DNA from: Geojedonia litorea
Lineage (GTDB): Bacteria; Bacteroidota; Bacteroidia; Flavobacteriales; Flavobacteriaceae
Length of the DNA: 64,000 nucleotides
Assembly: GCF_042654525.1 (NCBI RefSeq)
Contig: NZ_JBHSGP010000005.1
Span: 186,001 to 250,000 of the forward strand
Direction of reading: 5' to 3'
Shown here piece by piece: positions 44,981 to 52,302 of this stretch. Under the pieces are notes generated by a model. It did no database searches and was not told where the DNA came from. It worked only from the letters and a program-made list of their open reading frames with translations. How positions within the stretch are numbered: the first letter of the stretch is position 1; each line of letters starts with the position of its first letter. The position numbers and the translations under genes are program-made.

Positions 44981-46327
44981 ATGAACGCTAGAAAAAAAGT
45001 CGCATTTTACACTTTAGGTTGTAAGCTTAATTTTTCGGAAACCTCTACAATTGCGAGAAGTTTTACAGAAGAAGGCTTTGATCGTGTAGACTTTTCTCAA
45101 TCTGCTGATATTTATGTGATCAACACCTGCTCGGTTACTGAAAATGCAGATAAACGCTTTAAATCCATAGTAAAGCAATCGCAGAAGGTAAATCCTGATG
45201 CTTTTGTGGTTGCCGTAGGTTGTTATGCACAATTAAAACCACATGAATTAGCCGATGTTAATGGTGTTGATTTGGTACTTGGTGCTACTGAAAAATTTAA
45301 TGTAACCAGTTACATTAATGATTTATTAAACCAGCCGGAGCGTAGTAAAGGAGCAGGTGAAGTACATTCTTGTGATATAGATGATGCCGATTTTTATGTT
45401 GGTAGTTATTCAATTGGAGATCGAACACGGGCCTTTTTAAAAGTTCAGGATGGCTGCGATTACAAATGTACCTATTGCACAATTCCTTTGGCTCGAGGGA
45501 TTTCACGGAGTGATACCATGGAAAACGTGCTTAACAATGCCAGAGAAATTTCTGAACAAAATATAAAAGAGATTGTTCTAACGGGAGTTAACATTGGTGA
45601 TTATGGTAAAGGTGAGTTTGGTAATAAAAAACATGAACATACCTTCCTAGATTTGGTAAAGGAACTTGACAAAGTTGAAGGTATTGAACGTTTACGTATT
45701 TCATCTATTGAGCCCAATCTATTAAAAAATGAAACTATTGAATTGGTTTCAAAATCAAGAGCGTTTGTACCACATTTTCATATTCCATTACAAAGCGGGA
45801 GCAATGACATTTTGAAGAAAATGAAGCGCCGCTATATGAAGGAACTCTATGTTGATCGTGTTTCAAAAATAAAAGAAGTCATGCCAAATGCCTGCATTGG
45901 CGTTGATGTTATTGTTGGTTTTCCTGGAGAAACGGATGAACATTTTTTAGAAACCTATAATTTTTTGAATAGTTTAGATATTTCGTATTTGCACGTGTTT
46001 ACTTATTCAGAGCGTGATAATACTGAGGCTGCTGTTATGGACGGTGTAGTGCCAAAAAATGTAAGAGCAAAACGAAGTAAGATGCTACGAGGTTTATCTG
46101 CAAAAAAAAGAAGGGCATTCTATGAAAGTCAAATAGGTAAAAAAAGTGTCGTTTTATTTGAAAGTGAGAATAAAGAAGGCTACATCCACGGTTTTACAGA
46201 AAACTACGTAAAGGTAAAAACACCATGGAATCCTGAATTGGTAAACACTTTACACGAGGTTGAACTGACCAAAATTGATGAAGACGGTCTGGTCAGATTT
46301 GCGTTTGTAGAAGCCCTAGTAGTTTAA
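44981..46327 (+). CDS. mtaB: tRNA t6A37 methylthiotransferase
   Basis: The 448-residue radical SAM enzyme adds a methylthio group to N6-threonylcarbamoyladenosine at tRNA position 37. The N-terminal UPF0004 domain has the cysteines for the auxiliary cluster (LGCKLN, INTCSV, VGCYAQ). The radical SAM cluster motif is DGCDYKCTYC, and the C-terminal TRAM domain includes GYIHGFTENYVKV. The length and motif set match MtaB rather than MiaB. It has its own promoter and a weak hairpin after the stop. Confidence 0.95.
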   Translation: MNARKKVAFYTLGCKLNFSETSTIARSFTEEGFDRVDFSQSADIYVINTCSVTENADKRFKSIVKQSQKVNPDAFVVAVGCYAQLKPHELADVNGVDLVLGATEKFNVTSYINDLLNQPERSKGAGEVHSCDIDDADFYVGSYSIGDRTRAFLKVQDGCDYKCTYCTIPLARGISRSDTMENVLNNAREISEQNIKEIVLTGVNIGDYGKGEFGNKKHEHTFLDLVKELDKVEGIERLRISSIEPNLLKNETIELVSKSRAFVPHFHIPLQSGSNDILKKMKRRYMKELYVDRVSKIKEVMPNACIGVDVIVGFPGETDEHFLETYNFLNSLDISYLHVFTYSERDNTEAAVMDGVVPKNVRAKRSKMLRGLSAKKRRAFYESQIGKKSVVLFESENKEGYIHGFTENYVKVKTPWNPELVNTLHEVELTKIDEDGLVRFAFVEALVV

Positions 46328-46328
46328 G

Positions 46329-46354
46329 TGAAGCATCCCAAATGTTTCATTTTA
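46329..46354 (+). terminator. Weak terminator after mtaB
   Basis: TGAAGCAT with ATGTTTCA (46329-46336 and 46342-46349), one G-U pair, followed by TTTTAA. Confidence 0.5.
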
Positions 46355-46433
46355 ACTGCTTTTTAGCCTATTTATCTATTTTTTTTAAATATTGAAACAT
46401 TAAAATATACTTTTCCGAAGTAATTAGCCCCTA

Positions 46434-46811
46434 ATGAAAAAATCAATTTATTTCCTTGTATTCTTACTGATAGCTTCGTCATGTTCAAAAGAAGAGACTA
46501 TAGATGCTAAAGTATTGATTGGTATTTGGGAGAGAACAAGTTTGACCGAAAATTCAACCTCTGTTGATAAATTAGTATTTAAGTCTGATAATTCAGGGAT
46601 TAAAACACATACCGAAAACCATAAATCTGGAGAAGTTGTCTCTAGTGCCTCTGATTTTAAATGGAATTTGAATGATGGAATGGTTACACTTACCTCTGGA
46701 GATAATAGCACATTAGGGACGTATGTTATTAATATTGAAAACGAAATCAGCCTGGTCGCTATAAATGAATCGCCTTATATAAAGGTGTCTAATACCGTTT
46801 TAGACTATTAA
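46434..46811 (+). CDS. Lipocalin-like small lipoprotein
   Basis: The 125-residue protein has a lipobox (LIASSC, Cys 17) and a beta-rich mature region (VLIGIWERTSLTENSTSVDKL, MVTLTSGDNSTLGTYVINI) of the lipocalin-like or DUF5004-type size class common in Flavobacteriaceae. The ligand is unknown. It has its own terminator, shared with the convergent gene that follows. Confidence 0.75.
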   Translation: MKKSIYFLVFLLIASSCSKEETIDAKVLIGIWERTSLTENSTSVDKLVFKSDNSGIKTHTENHKSGEVVSSASDFKWNLNDGMVTLTSGDNSTLGTYVINIENEISLVAINESPYIKVSNTVLDY

Positions 46812-46814
46812 ATA

Positions 46815-46850
46815 AAAAAAAATCCGAAACTACTTGTTTCGGATTTTTAA
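46815..46850. terminator. Bidirectional terminator
   Basis: A 12-bp stem (AAAAATCCGAAA with TTTCGGATTTTT) between convergent genes; A-run on one side, T-run on the other. Confidence 0.88.
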
Positions 46851-46852
46851 TT

Positions 46853-47149
46853 TTATATTCTTATGCCAACTGGCAATAATTTTTTGTATTTTCTATGACG
46901 CCTTATGAATTTTGCAATTTCAGGACTTGTAGGTACAACACTTATATTGCGCTCTCCAATATTTTCAAAAACCAAGGTTAAAAATTCTTGTTCAAAATCT
47001 TCAGAATTAATAGATTCTGGAATGATGAGCTTTGTTAAAAAAATCTTTCGGTCTTGAAGTGAATATTCAATTTTGGCAAGTTGTTCATCAACTTTTAGTT
47101 CAAATTGACGTAAAAAGTCATTGTCTACAAGTTCGGCTGCATCAATCAT
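46853..47149 (-). CDS. GNAT-like N-acetyltransferase (YjdJ/CG type)
   Basis: The 98-residue protein matches the small acetyltransferase family related to YjdJ: an N-terminal EYSLQDRKIFLTKLIIPES, the acetyl-CoA-binding region FENIGERNISVVPTSPEI, and the C-terminal KFIRRHRKYKKLLPVGI, equivalent to the family's YIRRHPEYQ-L ending. Acceptor and function are unknown. I start at the ATG giving MIDAAELVDND; an upstream TTG is not supported. Confidence 0.75.
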   Translation of the reverse strand: MIDAAELVDNDFLRQFELKVDEQLAKIEYSLQDRKIFLTKLIIPESINSEDFEQEFLTLVFENIGERNISVVPTSPEIAKFIRRHRKYKKLLPVGIRI

Positions 47150-47213
47150 GGTGTAAATTATTAAATTCAAAAATTGGTAAGGATAAAAACTAAAATCTAT
47201 AGCTTTGCTTTTG

Positions 47214-47221
47214 CAAAAGTA
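47214..47221 (-). promoter_or_regulatory. Candidate -7 box of the GNAT-like gene
   Basis: TACTTTTG on the minus strand, an exact TAnnTTTG match, 65 bases before the ATG. The -33 element is weak. Confidence 0.4.
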
Positions 47222-47352
47222 CGAAAAAATTTCGGAATGTCTAAAAGTTGTTAGTTTGTAAATGCTTATTATGTAAACATTTACTGTAAATACTATTGAA
47301 ATTTGCTGTATTTATTGGAATATAAAATGCTTAAGAGAACCTAATTAAAGCT

Positions 47353-48015
47353 ATGAGTAAGGACCTAATTCATGTGTATTTTATGCCTGGAATGGCGGCA
47401 AGCCCAGTTATTTTTGAGCATATTAAATTGCCAGAAGCGCAGTTTGAGATTCATTGGCTAGAATGGGTACTCCCAATTAAAAATGAAAGTTTACAGGATT
47501 ATGCATATCGCATGACTAATAACATAAAACATGATAACGTAGTGCTTTTAGGTGTTTCATTTGGCGGCATATTGGTACAAGAGATGAGCAAGTTTATCAA
47601 TTTGAGAAAACTAATTGTGGTATCAAGTATTAAGTCAAAACACGAGCTGCCAAAACGTTTAAAGGTATTAAAAGTAACTAGGGCATACAAAGTTTTACCT
47701 ACACAATGGCTAGCAAACATTGAATTTTTTGCAAAATTTGCCTTTGGTAAAAGTGTAGTCAAACGTCTAGATCTTTACAAAAAATACTTATCGGTAAGGG
47801 ATAAACAGTATTTAGATTGGGCCATTGAACAAATTATTTTTTGGGATCAACAACATCCAAACCCTAATGCCGTTTACATTCACGGTGAAAAGGATATGGT
47901 ATTTCCACATTCATGCCACGGAAATTGCATCGTTGTGAAAGGGGGAACCCATATTATGGTCATTAGCAAGTATAAGTGGTTTAACGAAAATTTACCAAAG
48001 CTTATACTCAACTAA
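47353..48015 (+). CDS. Alpha/beta hydrolase
   Basis: The 220-residue protein has an alpha/beta hydrolase fold with nucleophile motif GVSFGGIL (Ser at about 71), a late Asp region (YIHGEKDMVFP) and the C-terminal His in GGTHIMVISK. The N-terminus (VYFMPGMAASPVIFEHI) matches the oxyanion-hole strand. Substrate unknown. It starts a plus-strand run that leads into the lytic transglycosylase gene (48-base gap). Confidence 0.85.
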   Translation: MSKDLIHVYFMPGMAASPVIFEHIKLPEAQFEIHWLEWVLPIKNESLQDYAYRMTNNIKHDNVVLLGVSFGGILVQEMSKFINLRKLIVVSSIKSKHELPKRLKVLKVTRAYKVLPTQWLANIEFFAKFAFGKSVVKRLDLYKKYLSVRDKQYLDWAIEQIIFWDQQHPNPNAVYIHGEKDMVFPHSCHGNCIVVKGGTHIMVISKYKWFNENLPKLILN

Positions 48016-48063
48016 TTTTGAAAGATCTACTTAAATTATATACATTTATAAAAAAATAATATT

Positions 48064-48999
48064 ATGAAAACCATTAAAAATATTTTAGCAGTTGTGGGTT
48101 TAGTTTGTTTGTCTGGGCTATTTATTTTTGCAGCCCAACAAGCACCGTCAGATGAAAACATTGATGACACTCCAAAATTAATTAACGATTACAATGTTTA
48201 CGCACTATCAGTGCCAGATCGACTTGATTTTGCAGGCGAAGCACTTCCATTAAAGGATCCTGACGTTTATGAGCGTATGGACAGGGAATTATTAGTGAAC
48301 ACTTATTGGCAATCCAATGGATTATTAATGTTTAAACGTGCCGAAAAGTATTTTCCAATTATTGAACCTATTTTGAAGAAACATGGAATACCTGATGATT
48401 TTAAATATTTAGCGGTGATAGAAAGTGGCTTAACTAATGCAGTTTCTCCTGCAGGTGCAAGAGGGGTTTGGCAAATTATGCCAGAAACAGGAAAAGAGAA
48501 TGGTCTTGAGGTTAACTCTAATGTAGACGAGCGCTACAATTTAGAAAAATCTACAGAGGTTGCATGTAAATATTTACTGAAATCAAAAAAAGATCTTGGA
48601 TCATGGACTTTAGCCGCAGCAGCATATAACGCTGGTAATGCTGGAATTTCGAGACGCTTAAAAGAGCAACAAGTGAGTAACTATTACGATTTGTTATTGG
48701 GCGAAGAAACAGGACGCTACATGTTTAGGATTGTTGCTTTAAAAGAAATTTTAAACCATCCTCAAAAATATGGCTTTAATTTTACCAAAAAGGATTTGTA
48801 CACAGATGTTCCAACGTTTAAAGTTGAAATTGATACCGCAGTTTCAGACTTTGCCTCTTTTGCTAAAAAATTCGGAATTAACTATAAAATTTTAAAAATC
48901 CATAACCCTTGGTTAAGAGAGCCGCATCTTAATAATAAATCCAGAAAAAAATACACTTTAGAAATTCCTAAAGAAGGGTATTATAGAACAGGACCTTAA
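48064..48999 (+). CDS. Lytic transglycosylase (MltD-like)
   Basis: The 311-residue protein has a hydrophobic signal (VGLVCLSGLFIFAAQQ) and a soluble lytic transglycosylase (SLT/MltD) domain: the catalytic Glu in VIESGLTNAVSPAGARGVWQ, then IMPETGKENGLEVNSNVDERYN and AAAAYNAGNAG. It cleaves peptidoglycan between N-acetylmuramic acid and N-acetylglucosamine. Its stop overlaps the start of the cardiolipin synthase gene by one base (TAATG), so the two envelope enzymes are translationally coupled. Confidence 0.93.
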   Translation: MKTIKNILAVVGLVCLSGLFIFAAQQAPSDENIDDTPKLINDYNVYALSVPDRLDFAGEALPLKDPDVYERMDRELLVNTYWQSNGLLMFKRAEKYFPIIEPILKKHGIPDDFKYLAVIESGLTNAVSPAGARGVWQIMPETGKENGLEVNSNVDERYNLEKSTEVACKYLLKSKKDLGSWTLAAAAYNAGNAGISRRLKEQQVSNYYDLLLGEETGRYMFRIVALKEILNHPQKYGFNFTKKDLYTDVPTFKVEIDTAVSDFASFAKKFGINYKILKIHNPWLREPHLNNKSRKKYTLEIPKEGYYRTGP

Positions 49000-50453
49000 T
49001 GGTGGATTTTATTCGAGATAATCTCTGGAATATATTAGTTGTAATCAATTATTTGGTTGCGATTTCTGCAGCTATAATCATTCTATTAAAAAACATAAAT
49101 CCGGCCAAAACAGTATCCTATATTATTGTTTTGGTTTTTTTTCCTTTTTTAGGCGTTCTTGTCTACTATCTCTTTGGTCAGGAATACCGGAAAACCAAAA
49201 TTTTCAATAGAAAAGGTATCTTAAATCGTACCATTATTAAAAAAGTCAATGAGGATTTTGAACTAGGAAAAGCAGAGTTTGATAAAATTGATGCGAAGCT
49301 AGATGAAAAGATAAAACTGGTCAAACTTTTAAAAAACAGCGAAGACGCACCTTTAACGCTAAATAACCAGATGACCATTTTAAAAAATGGAGAGGTAAAG
49401 TTTAAACAGTTACTTAAAGATCTAAAAGCGGCAGAACATCATATCCATTTGGAGTATTACATCATTAAAGATGACCAAATTGGAACCAAAGTGTTGGATA
49501 TTATTTGTGAAAAGGCATCCAAGGGTTTAGAAGTAAGATTAACCTTTGATGATGTTGGAAGTAGCTTGTCATCATCTTCTAAAAAGAAATTAAAAAAATC
49601 TGGTGTTCAATTTTATCCATTTATGCCGGTTTTGTTTTCTGGCTTTACAGGGAAAATGAATTATAGAAATCATAGAAAAATTGCTATCATAGATGGTAAA
49701 ATTGCGTACGTTGGAGGAATAAATATAGCTGACAACTATATTAATAGCGAAGCTAAAACAGAATATTGGAGAGATACACATTTAAGAATTATGGGTGATG
49801 CTGTTAAATCCCTACAAATCCATTTTCTCACGACTTGGGATTTTGTTTCAGATGAAGCTCTTAAAATTACACCACGATTTTTTCCAGAGCTAGAGGTAAA
49901 GGAAAATCTTGCAATTCAAATTGCGGCAAGTGGTCCAGATTCTAACAGAGCGACTATTATGGAAGCTATATTTACAGCAATCACTACTGCCGAAGATTAT
50001 ATCTATATTACAACACCATATTTTATACCTAATTCTCAAATATTCACTGCCTTACAGGTGGCATCAAAAAGTGATATTGATGTGCGAATAATTATTCCAA
50101 AAGAATCAGACTCGTGGGTAGCAAAATACGCTACCAATTCATTTTTAGAGCCGCTTTTAGAGGCTGGAGTTAAAGTGTATAGATATCATAAAGGATTTGT
50201 GCACGCCAAAACGATGGTTGTAGATGATTTGTTTTGCACCGTAGGAACTTCAAATATGGACAATAGAAGTTTTAATATCAATTTTGAGATTAATGCACTT
50301 ATCTATAATAAAGATCAAAGTAAGACGCTTAAAACACACTTTCTGCTAGATATTAAAAACGCTGAACTTGTAAACTATAAGCAGTGGCAGGAGCGCTCGG
50401 GATTTGATAAAGTAAAGGAATCACTGTCTAGACTATGGGCTCCGCTACTTTAA
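48999..50453 (+). CDS. cls: Cardiolipin synthase
   Basis: The 484-residue protein has two N-terminal membrane helices and two phospholipase D HKD motifs (NHRKIAIIDGKIAYVGGIN near 230 and HAKTMVVDDLFCTVGTSN near 400). It condenses two phosphatidylglycerol molecules (or PG with another lipid) to cardiolipin at the inner membrane. The length matches ClsA/ClsB. It is coupled to the transglycosylase gene by a one-base overlap and overlaps the convergent thioredoxin-like gene by 4 bases. Confidence 0.94.
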   Translation: MVDFIRDNLWNILVVINYLVAISAAIIILLKNINPAKTVSYIIVLVFFPFLGVLVYYLFGQEYRKTKIFNRKGILNRTIIKKVNEDFELGKAEFDKIDAKLDEKIKLVKLLKNSEDAPLTLNNQMTILKNGEVKFKQLLKDLKAAEHHIHLEYYIIKDDQIGTKVLDIICEKASKGLEVRLTFDDVGSSLSSSSKKKLKKSGVQFYPFMPVLFSGFTGKMNYRNHRKIAIIDGKIAYVGGINIADNYINSEAKTEYWRDTHLRIMGDAVKSLQIHFLTTWDFVSDEALKITPRFFPELEVKENLAIQIAASGPDSNRATIMEAIFTAITTAEDYIYITTPYFIPNSQIFTALQVASKSDIDVRIIIPKESDSWVAKYATNSFLEPLLEAGVKVYRYHKGFVHAKTMVVDDLFCTVGTSNMDNRSFNINFEINALIYNKDQSKTLKTHFLLDIKNAELVNYKQWQERSGFDKVKESLSRLWAPLL

Positions 50454-51154
50454 TGAGAGGTGTCTTCATCTAATGTGGTTATGGTCCCATTTTTTGATTT
50501 TTCATTTTTAAAAAGAAGCAGGGCTAAATTTCTGTAAGTTGACGCCCTTCCTTTAGATTTGGGATTGGAGATTTCTTGATAAAGCTCAAATTTTTTATTG
50601 ATATCAACTAATTGCTTGGTTCCTGTAACGAAAAAGCAAGCAGGAACACCAAACGAATGTTTAAAGGTTTTTATAATATGACTACTTTTATTTTCTGATT
50701 CATCAATATAAGTGAAATATACATGATCGTTGTACTGCTTTTCTATCGACTTCGCTATTTTCTTAGAATCCCAATACAACACAATTACATCTATTTGACC
50801 TTTGTATAGTTCTGCCATGTCATTTATGGCTTGAATTTCTCGCTTATCCTGAAGATTCCAAGACGCTTTGGTGATTAATATAAATGGATTTTTAAGGCTA
50901 TCGGTTTCGATGGTCTCATCAGAAACCTTATTTAATTTCAAGTTTGGGACGTACGTATTTTTCAAGTGGTTTTTAACTAGAGATTCAAACAGAGAATCGG
51001 CTTTCTTAAAATCAAACTTGTTTATGGCTAAATTACTATTAAGATTGTAGGTTGGTAAATGTTTGGTTAGGGCATCATCAAAGTACACTTTCGAAACTTG
51101 AGGGAAGGCTAGAAGTGCGTATCCAAGCGAAAGTATTGTAAACAAATGTTTCAT
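50450..51154 (-). CDS. Thioredoxin-fold-like exported protein lacking the CXXC motif
   Basis: The 234-residue protein begins with a signal peptide (MKHLFTILSLGYALLAFPQ). The second half looks like a TlpA/AhpC-type thioredoxin fold: NPFILITKASWNLQDKREI where the redox motif would lie, IDVIVLYWDSKKI, and the cis-Pro strand GVPACFFVTGTKQLVDINKK. The usual WCxxC is absent (SWNLQ instead), so it cannot be a normal disulfide reductase. A scaffold or binding role is more likely. I use the ATG giving MKHLFTILSL rather than the longer upstream frame. Confidence 0.65.
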   Translation of the reverse strand: MKHLFTILSLGYALLAFPQVSKVYFDDALTKHLPTYNLNSNLAINKFDFKKADSLFESLVKNHLKNTYVPNLKLNKVSDETIETDSLKNPFILITKASWNLQDKREIQAINDMAELYKGQIDVIVLYWDSKKIAKSIEKQYNDHVYFTYIDESENKSSHIIKTFKHSFGVPACFFVTGTKQLVDINKKFELYQEISNPKSKGRASTYRNLALLLFKNEKSKNGTITTLDEDTSH

Positions 51155-51277
51155 GTTTACACATTTAGTAAAAATTAGGTCATTAAATTTAGCCATTAAG
51201 ACAATAAACGGCAAAATTATTCGTTGAAGCACATGTTTATGAAAGAATAAACTTTCAAAAACGTCAAATTTAGCAAT

Positions 51278-51303
51278 AAAAAAGCACTGATATACAGTGC
51301 TTT
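51278..51303 (-). terminator. Terminator after the TPR protein gene
   Basis: A 9-bp stem (AAAGCACTG with CAGTGCTTT) and a T-run on the minus strand. Confidence 0.85.
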
Positions 51304-51321
51304 ACAAGATTTTTTTTGAGT

Positions 51322-51882
51322 TTAACGACGTCTCATGTTACGGTTACCGTAGTGTTGATTTGGTATGGAAGCTTTTTTCATTTGTTGTTTCATCATTTTA
51401 ATTTGTTCGGCTAACATATTACGCTTGTCAAGTTTTTGAGCATCACTTAATAATTTTTTAGCTTCTTGAGGCCTTCTTTTACTAAAAGCAATTCCTGCTA
51501 AATTTAATTTTGCCATTGCCAAATCATGATCCATAGATAACCCCAAATCAACCGCTCGTTTAAAATATTTTTCAGCTTCATTCATATTGGTTTGTGAAAC
51601 CATGATACCGTGAAGAAAGTTATAATATCCTTCTTGTTTTTTAACTAATGCAGTAGAAGGGTTCTTTATTTTATTTAACCATTTTGTGGCTCCAGCGAAA
51701 TCTTGTTTTCGCAAACGCAAGAATGCTAAAAGGATAAATTCATTTTTAAAGTAAAGAAAGATGAATATTAATGACAGTAAAATGTACATAATACCGTTTC
51801 CAATATTTCCTTCTGTAAATTGAAAAATCGCATAACCTATAATAAGAAAGGCGATAATTAATTTTATAATTTTGTTATACAT
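51322..51882 (-). CDS. TPR-like membrane protein
   Basis: The 186-residue protein has two N-terminal membrane helices (LIIAFLIIGYAIFQF and GNGIMYILLSLIFIFLYF) and a helical tetratricopeptide-like part (QDFAGATKWLNKIKNP, MNEAEKYFKRAVDLGLS, RRPQEAKKLLSDAQKLD) with a basic Asn/Arg-rich tail. I start at MYNKIIKLIIAF because the longer upstream frame would run across the rpmH promoter and looks non-coding. It is divergent from rpmH. Likely a protein-protein interaction factor at the membrane. Confidence 0.78.
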   Translation of the reverse strand: MYNKIIKLIIAFLIIGYAIFQFTEGNIGNGIMYILLSLIFIFLYFKNEFILLAFLRLRKQDFAGATKWLNKIKNPSTALVKKQEGYYNFLHGIMVSQTNMNEAEKYFKRAVDLGLSMDHDLAMAKLNLAGIAFSKRRPQEAKKLLSDAQKLDKRNMLAEQIKMMKQQMKKASIPNQHYGNRNMRRR

Positions 51883-51942
51883 AGCACTTAAATAAGGTGT
51901 GCAAAGGTAATAAAAAGTATTAAAAATATTTTTAAAATTAGG

Positions 51943-51973
51943 TTTGTGAAAGTAAAAAGTCTTTGTATATTTG
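51943..51973 (+). promoter_or_regulatory. rpmH promoter
   Basis: TTTG at 51943-51946, a 19-base spacer and an exact TATATTTG at 51966-51973: a textbook Bacteroidetes promoter, 70 bases before the rpmH ATG. It supports the short start of the divergent TPR gene. Confidence 0.85.
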
Positions 51974-52043
51974 CACGCAGTTTTGGAAAAGCTAAATCCA
52001 ATCTCGAAGTAAAAAGACAAAGATTTTTTAAAGATATAAGACA

Positions 52044-52205
52044 ATGAGTAAAAGAACGTTTCAACCATCAAAAAGAAAGAGAAGAAACAAACATGGTTTC
52101 AGAGAAAGAATGGCTACTGCTAATGGCAGAAAAGTTCTTGCACGCAGAAGAGCGAAAGGAAGAAAGAAATTGTCTGTGTCTACTGAATCAAGACATAAGA
52201 AATAA
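52044..52205 (+). CDS. rpmH: 50S ribosomal protein L34
   Basis: The 53-residue protein reads MSKRTFQPSKRKRRNKHGFR and continues with ERMATANGRKVLARRRAKGR and KKLSVS, the full L34 signature. Highly basic and of normal length. The promoter upstream matches the consensus exactly, and a terminator follows. It is divergent from the TPR-like gene and is followed by carB. Confidence 0.96.
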   Translation: MSKRTFQPSKRKRRNKHGFRERMATANGRKVLARRRAKGRKKLSVSTESRHKK

Positions 52206-52229
52206 TGATTAACAATTGTTAATATTTAA

Positions 52230-52259
52230 AGGTGTTGCTTAGGTGTAACGCCTTTTTTT
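52230..52259 (+). terminator. rpmH terminator
   Basis: A 9-bp stem with two G-U pairs (AGGTGTTGC with GTAACGCCT) followed by TTTTTTT. Confidence 0.8.
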
Positions 52260-52275
52260 ATACCTATTTGATACC

Positions 52276-52283
52276 TATTTTTG
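52276..52283 (+). promoter_or_regulatory. Candidate -7 box of carB
   Basis: TATTTTTG, an exact TAnnTTTG match, 20 bases before the carB ATG. The -33 region would overlap the T-run of the rpmH terminator. Confidence 0.45.
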
Positions 52284-52302
52284 AAAACTTAAAGTTGATA
52301 TA

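Noticed and set aside
51883..52071. The longer N-terminus of the TPR protein (63 extra codons).
   Set aside because: It covers the exact rpmH promoter and part of rpmH, and its residues are not family-like. The ATG at 51882 is better.
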